64,000 nt of DNA. Origin: Prorocentrum cordatum. Lineage: Eukaryota; Sar; Dinophyceae; Prorocentrales; Prorocentraceae. Made by a program: the position numbers and the translations under genes. The notes beneath the pieces were generated by a model. That model did not search any database, was not told the DNA's origin, and saw only the letters and a list, made by a program, of their open reading frames with translations. Shown here piece after piece: positions 46,546 to 55,850 of the stretch (position 1 is its first letter; every line of letters starts with the position of its first letter). The stretch is from contig CAUYUJ010017828.1 of the NCBI GenBank assembly GCA_963575745.1, positions 93,501-157,500 on the forward strand, given 5' to 3'.

Positions 46546-46564
46546 ATCTCAGTGCGACCCTACC

Positions 46565-47050
46565 TACTGAAGTTAAGCTAAAGCTAAGCTAAAGCTAAAC
46601 TAAAACTAAGCTAAATCTGAGCTAAAGCTAAGCTAAAGCTAAGCTAAAGCTACGCTGAAGCTAAGCTAAAGCTAAGCTAAAGCTAAGCTACAGCTAAGCT
46701 AAAGCTAAGCTACAGCTAAGCTAAAGCTAAGCTGCAGCTAAGGTAAATCTAAGCTAAAGTTAAGCTACAGCAAAGGTAAAGCTAATCTAAAGCTAAGCTA
46801 AAGCCAAGCTGAAGCCACGCTAAGGCTAAGCTAAGGCTAAGCTAAATCTAAGCTAAAGCTAAGCTAAAGCTAAGCTAAAGCTAAGCTACAGCTAAGCTAA
46901 AGCTAAGTTAAAGCTAAGTTAAAGCTAAGCTAATGCTAAGCTAAAGCTAAGCTGAGGTAAGCTAAGCTAAGCTAAACTAAGCTAAGCCACAGCTAAGCGA
47001 AGCTGAGATGAAGCTAAGCTAAGCTAAGCTAAGATGAGATAAGCAACGCT
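46565..47050. repeat. GCTAAGCTAAA satellite
   Basis: About 490 nt of alternating AAGCTAAGCTAA words with point changes (ACAGCTA, AATCTA, GAGCTA). The pattern is a 12-nt period. No feature within. Confidence 0.95.
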
Positions 47051-47051
47051 A

Positions 47052-47338
47052 AGCTAGGGGGACGTATCTGGGGGAACCGCGGGGCGAGGACTGGGGGAAC
47101 CGCCCGGGGCGTTTTCCACTGCCCGCCCCTTGAAGCAAACCAAACAAGAACCCTCTAGGCAGAGCCTAGGTAGGGAATAGGCTAAGCTAAGATGAGATAA
47201 GCAACGCTAAACTAAAGGGACGTAACTGGGGGAACCGCGGGGCGGATGCCGGGGGAACCGCCCGGGGCGGGCCCCACTGCCCGGCCCTTTAAGCCTCCGA
47301 GTAAGAACCCTTCTAGGCAGAGCCTAGGTAGGGAATAA
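47052..47338. repeat. Two tandem 145-nt copies after the GCTAA satellite
   Basis: GGGGGAACCGCGGGGCG, GGGGGAACCGCCCGGGGCG, GCAGAGCCTAGGTAGGGAAT and an intervening GATGAGATAAGCAACGCTAA occur twice. Each copy is GC-rich with internal complementarity. I cannot match it to a known RNA. Confidence 0.75.
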
Positions 47339-47640
47339 CAATACTAATAAAACTAATCACACTTAAATATTAATACACATACGAATACTAATAAGAAGAC
47401 GAATAATACTGATACTCATACTGATAAGAACAAGGAACATAATCAGAATAATAATAATAATAAGAAGAAGAAGAGGAATAACAACACGAAACAACACCTA
47501 ATACGAATTCCACTAATAAACAGACTACCAAGAATAATACGACTAATAAGAAGATTACTAAGCAACAAAATAATAATACGAAGAAGAATAATAAGAACAA
47601 TAATAAGAAGAGGAATACTAGGAAGAAGAAACATAAGGTA
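47339..47640. repeat. AT-rich AATAATAAGAAG tract
   Basis: Degenerate ATA/AAT/AAG trinucleotides. From 47641 to 47940 the sequence is mixed, with two copies of ATCG(n)GACCTGGGTTTTGG (about 47730 and 47786), and no gene. Confidence 0.8.
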
Positions 47641-47942
47641 CAGTCTCGACCACACAGGCCCCGGGCCTCCTCTCCCCGGGGGCAGGGGCCCTGCCTGATC
47701 ACCCTGTGTGGAGCTCCCGAAGGCCAAGGGAAGAATCGTGACCTGGGTTTTGGGCTGTGGAGCTCTTGGGGCCCACAGGAGGAATCGCGACCTGGGTTTT
47801 GGCCTGTAGTGTTGGGGGGTCCTTGCGCGTCGGGGTCCCGGGCCCCGGGCCCGCCCGCGCTCCTCAGGCCAAAACGATTTATCTGGCATTTGTCCTTTTG
47901 GGGGGGGCCTTGCGCGTTGGGGTTTCCGCCTGGCGCGTAACC

Positions 47943-48300
47943 TCTGAGGAGGAGGAGGAGGAGCAGGAGGAGGAGGAGGAGTTGGGAGGAGGAGGAGGAG
48001 TTGGGAGGAGGAGGAGGAGGAGGAGGAGGAGGAGGAGGAGGAGAGGAGGAGGAGGAGAGGAGGAGGAGGAGGAGGAGGAGGAGGAGGAGGAGGAGGAGGA
48101 GGAGGAGGAGGAGGAGTTGGGAGGAGGAGGAGGGAGAGGAGGAGGAGGTTGGGAGGAGGAGGAGGAGGGAGGAGAGGAGGAGGAGGAGAGGGAAGAGGAG
48201 GAGGAGGAGGAGGAGGAGGAGGAGGGAAAAGGGAAGAGGAGGAGGAGGAGGCCGGAAATGGTGGAGGGAAGAGGAGGAAGAGGAGGAGGCCGGAAATGGT
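47943..48300. repeat. GGA tract with GTTGGGAGG interruptions
   Basis: About 360 nt of GGA/GAG repeat. CCGGAAATGGTG occurs twice near its end. The region 48310-49000 after it shows no supported gene. Confidence 0.95.
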
Positions 48301-49009
48301 GAAAAGCATTCCGTCGTGATCTCTTCATGGCTCGAGGGGGTCTGGTCGCCTCGACCGAAGCGGTCGCCTCGGCGCGGGCCGACTTCCTGCCAAATCGGGG
48401 CCCCGGGAGGTGCGGGTGGACGGGCGATACGACTCGCGGGCGCTTGCGCCGTCGAGAACTCCCGATGACGCCCCCGAGAAGCCGGCATCGTCGAACTAAG
48501 CAGGGACTGGGGATGAACAGCAGATCCGTCGGTCGGACGACGTGAGAAGCATGAAGTGGGAAGGCGTTGGAAGCAGATTCGGCTTCCGCCCGCCCCCTGA
48601 AGGGGAGGGAAAGAGGACAACCACTGGACCCTTGAAGCAGGAAGGCGCCGAAAACAGATTGGAGCCCGGGAATCCAGAAATACCCACTTTCAACGACCGA
48701 CGTGCATTCTCGCCTCTTCGATTGCGGGCATCAGTCTGGCTCCAAGGTGGCCCCACATTCCTGCAGGAGGGCCTGGGAGAGTCCCAGCCGAGCCCCATCT
48801 GCACCCAAGAGCGCCCCAACGAATCCCCAGAAGGGCCTACGTACTCTTGCTCTGGCGCGCGAACAAAGGCACACTTGTCGATGAAGCGCCTCCAGGATGT
48901 ACGGCCCCAAGAGGGCCCGAAAGGCCCCCCAAATGACGTCGAGAGAACCCCATGAGAACCTCAAAGGCTCACAAGAGAGCCCCAGGGGCGCCCCACCGAA
49001 GCTCCAATA

Positions 49010-49195
49010 TGGACGGTTCCCGAAATCCGGGCCCCCCCTTCCCAAAAACCATCTCTTGGACATCGACCCGTCGCTTGCGCTGGCCTCCCACCGTTGGAGG
49101 CGGCCCTGATCTACTTCCGCCGCCTTCCGCCGAGGAAGAGACGCCGACTCGTTCGATCCCTCGAAGGGGGGCCCGCCTTGGAGCGCCCCGTCTCG
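49010..49195 (-). mobile_element. Relative of the EF-hand gene's 163-nt intron element
   Basis: Read on the minus strand, GATCGAACGAG, then TCTCTTCCTCGGCGG with AAGGCGGCGG, then GATGTCCAAGAGATGG and TTTTTGGG occur in the same order as in the intron at 59232-59394. There they read GATCGAAGGAG, TCTCTTCCTCGGCGG, GATGTGTCCCCGAGAGATG and TTTTTGGG. Here no flanking coding exon is recognised. It has no terminal inverted repeat. Confidence 0.5.
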
Positions 49196-49360
49196 CTTCA
49201 AGAGGCTCCGAGCCCCACAGCTGGCCACTGCTGGGGGGCAACCCGGGCTGGCACAGATTCGGTGCAGCCGGTGCCCTCTTGGTCTCAGGGGCGCTTATCC
49301 CTTATCCCCTTCCCTTGCCACGGCAGCCTACCCGAAGAACAGTTTGTGGACGGGCGGGTG

Positions 49361-49560
49361 CAGGAGAAGAAACAACGCCATAAGCATAATTTGTTGGAGC
49401 TCTGTGCGGATTTCTTGGATCTGCGATGGAGCACGTCAGGGGCGGCGCTGGAGGCGCCGCCGGGGCGGCCCAGGCGCGGATCCAAGACATCCGCGCGGAG
49501 CGCCAAAAGTTTATGTTCATGCAGTTGTTTCTTGTTCGAGGGTGGAGATGCGCCAGGCGT
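49361..49560. mobile_element. CATAAAC-type inverted-repeat element, copy 2
   Basis: GAAACAACGCCATAAGCATAA with TTCTTGGATCTGCG on the left is the reverse complement, with few changes, of GCGGATCCAAGACATCCGCG and TTTATGTTCATGCAGTTGTTTC on the right. The centre is GGCGCTGGAGGCGCC. A related element is at 59893-60105 and a more diverged one at 33885. From 49561 to 50400 there is only CT-rich and TA-repeat sequence and no gene. Confidence 0.7.
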
Positions 49561-50409
49561 CAAGAACTGCGCATCGGCGTATGCGATGCGCTTGCCAGAG
49601 CGCGAAGCTGACGCAGAGCTGAACAATTCCCACCATCTCGACGTGAGCCAATGGCGCGGGCAACAAGGAGATCGGCCGGGCACAACGTGCAAAACCGGGG
49701 GAGGAATCGGAACTAAGACGAGGCCTCCTCCTCCTTCTTTTCTCCCTCCTCCCTCCTCATTTGTTTCCTTTCCTTTCCTTGCCCTCCTCCCTTCTCCTCC
49801 TGCCCCTCCTCCTCCTGCCCCTCCTCCTCCTCCCTCCCTCCATGTCCTCCTGCTCCTCCTCCAATGGAAGGCGTGCGGTCCCCTGCGCGTTGGCGAGATC
49901 TTGTTTACATGCAACTCAGCATAAAAAGTGCCAGCTTCCCAGTTGATGGGAAGGGGACTCCAAGATGCAACAGCTGACCCAAAAGAAGGGAAACTAAAAT
50001 ATATCAACATATATATATATATATATGTATCTATGCTACAACGACCCGCAACAAGGTCGAGGAACATGCAAGCCGAAGTTTCTGCCCACGGGGAAAATGA
50101 ATCGCACCCGAAATATGCACGTGCGGCAGAAGACGCTACCTGGGGTGCCAGCTCGAAACTGCGGGAAGCTTGGAGCGAACCTGGACCTCCGACTTGGACA
50201 ACTCACGACTGAAATGGTCTGTCGTTTTCGGACTCCGGGGGCCGTTTCGGGAATTGGGAGCCGTCAAGAGGCTGCCCCGCGCCGAACGACTGGCCCCTGG
50301 AAGTGGTCGAGAGGTCTGGGGGCCGCGCAATGAAAAAGAGGGCCGCCGTGTCGGAGGGCTGGGAGCCAGGGCACACGGGACGAGCGCAGTGCCGCACCCT
50401 GCTCTGTTT

Positions 50410-50590
50410 TAGGCGAAGCTCGGACGAGGATCAATTCGCGTGACGGTACATCGAGAATCTCTGAGATCCCGCGGCCCTGCAGAAATGACCCGGGCGTCGC
50501 GGCCTTCCCAGAGCGTTCCGGAACGCTCTGAGAGCGCTGAGCGCTCCGGAACGCTCTGGAACGGGTTTATCTTCGTCCTAGCCCCGTTCG
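50410..50590. repeat. GAGAATCTC(n)GAGAT / GGAACG dispersed repeat, copy 2
   Basis: Contains CATCGAGAATCTCTGAGAT, CCGCGGCCCTG and GGAACGCTCTGAGAGCGCTGAG-like palindromes (given here in parts), in the order of the copy at 44995. It lies downstream of the STRA6-like gene's stop codon. Confidence 0.6.
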
Positions 50591-50795
50591 ACTATACTTA
50601 CAGACAACCGACGATGCGAATTTTCCATGCGCGGCCCCCGAAGCCCCGACCCCTTCCACGGGCCAGCTCGTCGTCCCGGATCCGTGCCTGATGGCCCCGG
50701 GGCCCGATATATACCGGGCTCTGCCGCCGCCGAGGTAAAGCGCCGGGATCGAGCAACTTCCCGCCGTCGGAGTCTGGTGGTAAATTCGGAGGGCA

Positions 50796-52413
50796 CTACA
50801 GGCTCACGACGCCGGGCTCCGCCTCGGAGCCTTCTCGCACGCCCACGTGGCCGATGTCCTGCGTGACTGCGCTCTTGCATGGCCCCGGCCGGGGCCCGGG
50901 CTCCTCCGCGCTAGGCGCGCGCAGGGGCTCCTCGCTTAGCACCTTCAGGTTGTCCAGCTCCTGCTCGGTATCGTTTAACCGATCCCCATCCCCATTCCCA
51001 TTCCCTTCGAGACCCCCGCCAAATTACCACCCCAGTTGGGGATACGTACACCCCTCGAAACCCGAAGGGAGCGACTTATATCCCCATCTAGGGGCGTAAC
51101 TCGGCCAGTGGGGCCCAGGCCACGCAGCTGGGGATGGGGATCGGTGAAACGATACTCGCCTGCTGCAGCGTGCGCCGGCGGTACTGCTTCAGCTCGGGGT
51201 TGTTGAACAGCGTCACCAGCACCCAGAACTTGTTCCTGATCCGCTTCCTCCTGGCGCTCTGCTCGACCTCGCCCCTCGTCGGAGGAGCGGGGGGGAAGGC
51301 GACGTGCAGGTACGGAATGAGAAGTGTCAGGAAGCATCGCCGCACGAGGTTGCGCCGGTTGCTCTGTGTGAACGCCATGGCCAGGAAGGCGGCGTAGCAG
51401 GGGTCGAGGGCCTTGACGGCCTTCTCTGGGAGGACCGTGTGGTGCATCAGCGTCGAGGTGTAGAGCGCCCCAAACACCGAGAATACGAAGCGGGCTGGCA
51501 CCGTGAAGGCAGCCCAGACAATGTTGAGCATCACCAAGACGTACCTGGAGGCCTCCCAGATGGGATCGGAGCAGATGGGGTCGGAGGATCGCGCCGCATC
51601 GGCGATGCATCGGCGATGCATCGGCGATGCACCGGCGATGCATCGTCGACGTCGGCGATGCATCCGCGACGTCGACGTGAAGCACATCGGGCTGCACATC
51701 GAGCCGCATCGGCGATGCGGCGCGATCCTCCGACCCCGTCTACTCCGACTCCATCTGGGAGGCCTAGAGTACCAGAGCGGCGCGAAGATCGGCGGGGCAC
51801 GTATCTCTCCATCCTTTATGAGGAGCTTGTCCACAACTACCGACTTCAGGACAAACTTGACGGCGAACACCGTAAGAAACGGATAGACATAAGTTTCGAG
51901 GAGGCGCAGAATGAGAGGTTTTGTAGTTTCGATGAAGAAGAGAACCACTGGAGTCACGAGAGATACCACAATCACGAAAGTCATGCACGTGCCAACAAAG
52001 AAGGCCAGGAGCGTGAGCACGATGAGACATCCAGGGAATGCCGCGGACACGGAGAACGACCCACGGAAGTGATTGCGCAAGCCCGCCGCCGAATACGACT
52101 TGTCGCCGCCCTGAATCTTCTGCACCATGGAGTCGAATGCCTTCGTCGTCTGGTAGATGGAGTTGATGGCCAGGAAGAGGCCGCCGATGATCGACACCCG
52201 GGTCCCGAGAATGACCAACGGCGCGACGATCCGGAACTCGTCCGTCTTCGCGATGCGGAAGAGCGAATCCAGGAGCGCCGCGAGCTGTGTCGTCACTTCC
52301 TCCCAGGCGCTGCCCGAGGCCCACCCCTCCGTCAGCCTCTGGCGGCGGGGGGACAATCGGGGGTGGACAGGAGGAGGAGGAGGAGGAGGAGGAGGAGGAG
52401 GAGGCATGGGCAA
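50796..52413 (-). CDS. Multi-pass membrane protein, STRA6-like (tentative), three exons visible
   Basis: STRA6-like proteins are multi-pass membrane proteins; animal STRA6 takes up retinol, but the protist role is unknown. Exon 1 ends at 51773, exon 2 is 51544-51160, exon 3 is 50960-50796 and ends in TAG. Removing introns 51772-51545 (GT-AG) and 51159-50961 (GC-AG) keeps phase: LW|YVLVML and RTLQQ|ELDNLK. Hydrophobic segments include LVILGTRVSIIGGLFLAI, CLIVLTLLAFFVGTC, FVIVVSLVTPVVLFFI, YPFLTVFAVKFVL and VLVMLNIVWAAFTVP. The C-terminal domain has DPCYAAFLAMAF, QSNRRN, then RIRNKFWVLVTLFNNPELK and YRR, the pattern that suggests STRA6-like. A likely exon-1 acceptor is CGCCAG before AGGCTGACG (coding from about 52338), with the GGA run as its pyrimidine tract. 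The polyproline start to 52413 is then intron. Further 5' exons are not found. Confidence 0.6.
50961..51159 (-). mobile_element. Intron 2 of the STRA6-like gene, a 199-nt inverted-repeat introner
   Basis: On the coding strand the intron starts GCGAGTATCGTTTCACCG and ends TTAAACGATACCGAGCAG. The ends contain 26-nt inverted repeats (GTATCGTTT, one mismatch, then ACCGATCCCCATCCCC). CGAG lies outside each repeat, a possible 4-bp target duplication. The donor CAG/GCGAGT is a GC type. Exon phase is 0 on both sides. No second copy was noticed in the window. The interior has further short palindromes and no coding capacity. Confidence 0.65.
51545..51772 (-). mobile_element. Intron 1 of the STRA6-like gene, a 228-nt inverted-repeat introner
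   Basis: On the coding strand it begins GTACTCTAGGCCTCCCAG and ends CTGGGAGGCCTCCAG. Inverted arms of nearly 60 nt run through AGATGG, GTCGGAG, GGATCGCGCCGCATCG. The centre repeats GGCGATGCATC and TCGACGTCG. GGTAC stands at both junctions, matching a short target duplication that also supplies GT at the donor side. Length 228 is a multiple of 3 and no stop occurs in frame, so an unspliced message would add 76 residues. A closely related element lies at 53918-54144. Confidence 0.7.
52367..52404. repeat. GGA run next to exon 1 of the STRA6-like gene
   Basis: On the gene's strand this is a TCC/CCT run ending about 30 nt before a CGCCAG. It could serve as the pyrimidine tract of a 3' splice site. 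Confidence 0.8.
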
Positions 52414-53395
52414 AAAGCCCTTGAGCGAAAGCTGCCAGGGCTACTCCACGTGCGCACGCCGCCGCACTCCGAATGCACCCCAGCGGGGCAGCTAACCGTC
52501 CAACACACGACCGAATGCATTCGGCGAAACGCACGTCGATTCGCGAAACCGACTGCGGACTGAACCGGCACCACCGCATGCCCACTTCGAGCGAACCCGT
52601 GCAGATTTCCTCAATCGACTCGTCTGAGGGGGTGGCTCGTGACAGTTTTTGTATCTCCCGGGGAACGGTCGTTACCCCGGGTCGGGGTTGGGGTGGGGGG
52701 CGGGCGGGAGAATAACAGTAACGACAGCCGCGGCGTGCACCCGCCAGGGTGCGTCCGCGCCGCCGGCGCATCAATCGCATGTGTACACCACAACGTGTAA
52801 GGGGGGGGGGTCCAGCCCCTCCCCAGTACGATCGTTAGCGCCACCCCGAGGGGGAGGGGGGCGGAGGATAGCAAAACCCACCCCAACCCCCAGCAAGGAC
52901 CCCCACCTCCGACCTGGTGATCCAGAGGGTCCTGGCTGGGGGCGGAGGTGGTTTTGGAGTGGTTCCCGCGGGCCAAGAAACAACCCCAGAGATCCGATGT
53001 AGTGATTTTTTCAATGCGGGGTCCCTGGAAGTCTCGACCCATTCCCCCGGGCCGGTTTTTCGTCCTGAATCGTTATTCGACGGTCCCGCGGCCCGGCGAG
53101 GGCCCCCAGAGGCCAAAAAATGCGAAACATCTCCGCCTCGATCTCTTCAGGAGGAGAAAAAGGATGAGGAGAAAAAGGAGGAGGAGAACGAGGAGGAACT
53201 TCTGTGGCGTCCGAGGGCCTCCGTGCCTCCGCGGCGCGGCCGGCTGGCGGCGCCCGCGCCTCCGGCGCCGGGCGGCCGTGGCCCTCTGGCGAGGGCCGCA
53301 GCCGCCGCGCGGCGAGCCCGGCGTCCAGGGCGCACTGGGGCGTGGCCTCGCCCACCGTGGTGGAGAAGACGCCGAGCTCCTCTCGGCGGCGAGCG
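52414..53395. other. No supported exon; inverted copy of the dispersed 150-nt repeat at 52960-53130
   Basis: The stretch should hold 5' exons of the STRA6-like gene if it is complete, but I could not identify them. At 52960-53130 the words ACCCCAGAGATCCGATGTAG, GGCCGGTTTTTCGTCCTGAA and GGCGAGGGCCCCCAGAGGCC match the dispersed repeat in reverse orientation. After it comes GAGGAGAAAAAGGATGAGGAG-type purine sequence. Confidence 0.45.
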
Positions 53396-53399
53396 AGGG

Positions 53400-53770
53400 A
53401 GGAGAGCTTCGAGGTGCGAACTTGGAGGTTCGAGGTGTCCAAGGCGGTTTTGTCGCAACTTTCGGCCGTTGTCGGGCCCCGGGGCCCCCGAAACTCAATC
53501 CGGGGTGAGGAACCGCGTCGGATGGACCCTGGGAGGGGTCCGGGGACCGATTCCGACCGATATTCGGCGACGCGCCAGGGGGGGAATTCCGAAGGAGAAA
53601 GCCTTCTCAGAAGGCTTCGGGACTTCTCAGAAGCCCTCTGTCCTTCGGAGAAGGTGCTCTGTGTCTTCGGGGAAGGCTAGAGAAATTCTCGGAAGGCCGG
53701 GGGAATTCCGAGCCTTCCGAGAAGACACGGCCCTTCTCACTTCCCCCCCGGGCCCCGGGCTGGCCGCCGA
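53400..53770 (-). repeat. CTTCTCAGAAGG dispersed repeat, reverse copy 1
   Basis: Begins CTCGGCGGCGAGCGAGG, then a GTTCGAGG-type word, CCCGGGGCCCCCGAAA-like sequence, CGTCGGATGGACCC, TTCGGCGACGCGCC and repeated CTTCTCAGAAGG palindromes. The order is the reverse of 56805-57180 and the same as 58780-59165. The centre holds several GTTCCGAG(n)CTTCTC hairpins. Confidence 0.75.
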
Positions 53771-53917
53771 TCCTCAGCTGGAGGCCTCGCAGATCTCGCC
53801 ATCGCTCGGACGTCCACTCCCCGTGCATTTTTTCGATTTCGCGCGTGTTGTATGTAGTCGATCGATGCTCCTCGATAGTCCTCGCCAACAAGAAGAAATG
53901 CGCACATCCCAGCGATG

Positions 53918-54144
53918 CCAAGAGATGGGATCCGAGTAGATGGGGCTCGAGGATCGCGCCGCATTGCTATTGCATTGCCGATGCATCGACGATGTATTGA
54001 CGATGCAGCGTCGACGTCGGCCAAGCATCCGCGACGTCGACGTGGAGAAAACCGGGCTCCACATTGAGCAGCATCGCGGATGCATCGGCGATGCGACGCG
54101 ATCCGCCGACCCCATCTACTCTGACCCCGCCTGGGAGGCCTAGA
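53918..54144. mobile_element. Second copy of the STRA6-like gene's intron 1 element
   Basis: GATGGGATCCGAGTAGATGG, GAGGATCGCGCCGCAT on the left and GCGATGCGACGCGATCC, CTGGGAGGCCTAGA on the right match 51545-51772 in the same orientation. The central TCGACGTCGGCC and ATCCGCGACGTCGACGTG are also shared. Length is about 227 nt. The left end has lost the CCTCCCAG part and neither junction shows a good splice pair, so it is probably an intergenic or decayed copy. Confidence 0.8.
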
Positions 54145-54179
54145 TCAGCAGGGGCCCCTGGCCCCCCAACCCAGACATC

Positions 54180-54310
54180 CGGCCGCTCCAACTTTTTCGA
54201 TGCGTGGGCCCGGAGGTCTGGACCACTTCCCTGGGACCGGTTTTTCGTCCTGAATCCGTTTTTGACGCTCCGGGGGCCCGGCGAGAGCCCCCAGAGGCCG
54301 AGAACGGCCA
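54180..54310 (-). repeat. Dispersed 150-nt repeat, reverse copy
   Basis: ACATCCGGCCGCTCCAAC, GGTTTTTCGTCCTGAATCCG and GGCGAGAGCCCCCAGAGGCC match the copy at 52960 and are the reverse of 17600-17760. Confidence 0.6.
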
Positions 54311-54483
54311 AAAGCCCGCCGCTCCGATTTTTGTTGAGCGTCAGATCTCTGGGAAGCTCAGTGCTCAGACCCCTTCGCGTCGTGACACGGATTACGACGG
54401 ACAGTTTGGCCCCGTCTGCGCGTGCTCTTCGGTCTTCGGAGGCCCTCGCCGGGGCCCCAGGACCGTCGAAGAACGAGATACGG

Positions 54484-54666
54484 CTGCGCGCAAGAGTGAC
54501 CCTGGGCAAGGGTGACCTTTGGTGCGCGACTTTGGGGGAGCGCGAGGGGGCCAACACACAAGCGCACGAAACGCTACTGCCGCATCGCGTTCGGCAGTTG
54601 GGGGACCTCAGTGGGCCCGCATCAGAGGTCACCCCCGGCGAAAGGTCACTCTTACGTGAAGTCGAA
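54484..54666. mobile_element. GTAAGAGTGACC element, second copy
   Basis: CAAGAGTGACCCTGGGCAAG and CTTTGGTGCGCGACTTTGGG on the left, and AGGTCACCC, GCGAAAGGTCACTCTTACG and AGTCGA on the right, match 46094-46276. The word GTAAGAG of the first copy is GCAAGGG here. The target duplication is not clear. Confidence 0.8.
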
Positions 54667-54699
54667 CGATGCAGGATGAAAGCCCCGTGCTGGGGAATG

Positions 54700-54832
54700 G
54701 GTCCACGCGCGAGGGGACCAAACGCAAGCGCACAAGACGCTACTGCCGCATCGCGTTCGGCGACTAGGGGACCCTATTGGGTCCGCATCAAGGGTCACAC
54801 CGGCAAAAGGTTACTCTTACGCGTAGTCGAAC
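54700..54832. mobile_element. GTAAGAGTGACC element, truncated third copy
   Basis: Starts inside the element (GAGGGGACCAAACGCAAGCG) and continues CTACTGCCGCATCGCGTTCG to TTACTCTTACGCGTAGTCGA. The left inverted repeat is missing. It lies directly after the second copy, so the pair may derive from nested insertion or unequal exchange. Confidence 0.7.
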
Positions 54833-55565
54833 GAAGGATGAAAATCTGGCCCCGGGGACATGGGTCTAGACCTATGGGAGAGGACGCCCAACTCCTCCGC
54901 AGGGCACCCAGAGGCTCCCGCGCGTGTTAAGACATGCAGTGCCCAGGCTCCCTCGCGCATAAAAGAAAAATCACGGCGGGCGGTTTTGCGTCATGTTTTC
55001 GGCCTCCCGAGGGCCCTCGCCGGGCCTATGGCCCGTCAAAAACGACGCGGATGAAGAACATGTCCCTGGGAATGGGTCGAAGCCTCTGGGGGTCAACGTC
55101 GGCTCCTCAGCAGGCAGGGTCAGTCAGCATCGGATCGGGACCCAGAACTCCAACTTCTTGAAGTTACACCCTTGCGGCAGAAGACCCTAGACCGCTTTGC
55201 ACAGATTCGATGGGAGCCACGGTGGGGATCACGATCCGACGTGGGGTCACGATTGGGCGATCGGGCTAAGGACAGGGGCATGTATATGTGAATCCTGGCC
55301 TGGTAAGGATACAGGAATCGGGACGTGGATACTGGGCGATATCCGTCGACCCCTTGTGAGGCCACCAGGCTCCACGGATCAGACTTGCTGCTTCCTGCGC
55401 CAGTTCCAGTTTCCAGTCTCCAATGTTTCTAGTCCTGCTTTCTGCTTCCCATGGTGAATTGTTCAAACTGTTGAAGTCCGCGCGAGGGGGGGAACAGAAA
55501 AGGACTCTGGTTACCACCACCTGGGAGGCTCTCAGAATTTCTGGGGGGTCCTGGGACACATGAAA
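54833..55565. other. No supported gene; copy of the dispersed repeat near 54960-55100
   Basis: GGGCCCTCGCCGGGCC(n)TGG, CCGTCAAAAACGA and GGGAATGGGTCGAAGCC mark a forward copy of the dispersed repeat. The rest, including CGATCCGACGTGGGGTCACG, has no recognisable feature. Confidence 0.45.
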
Positions 55566-55567
55566 CT

Positions 55568-55850
55568 ACATGAGATTCGCGCCCCCCGAAGCAATATTCC
55601 TTGGCAAAGTATGAAATTCTCGCGTCCCCGAAGCCATACACCCTCGCACATTACATTGTGTTCGTGCTCCCGAGACCCAAACTCCGAGTAAATTATGCAA
55701 GACTCGTGTCTCCGAAGGTCTCGTGAATTACGCAATGCTTGCGCCCCCGAAGCCACGACCTTCCGTAAATTTCGCGTTCTTCGCGTTCCCGAAACCAGAT
55801 ATCATTGTGAAGTAAGAATATTCGCGCTCTCGAGGCTACAGTCCTGAATA
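55568..55850. repeat. Degenerate 52-nt tandem repeat, five to six copies
   Basis: Copies share a word of the form TTCGCG(n)CCCGAAGCC and end in an AT-rich AAATTATG-like part, near 55575, 55628, 55665, 55725, 55780 and 55830. Copies differ widely. No gene. Confidence 0.65.

Noticed and set aside
52414-54000. Possible 5' exons of the STRA6-like gene, for example the smooth reading with GIAGMCAFLLVGEDYRGASI near 53850-53930
   Set aside because: No splice sites link it to exon 1, and competing frames read equally well.
53967-54632. 221-codon minus-strand open frame across the second introner copy
   Set aside because: It crosses three different repeat elements and has no recognisable protein core.
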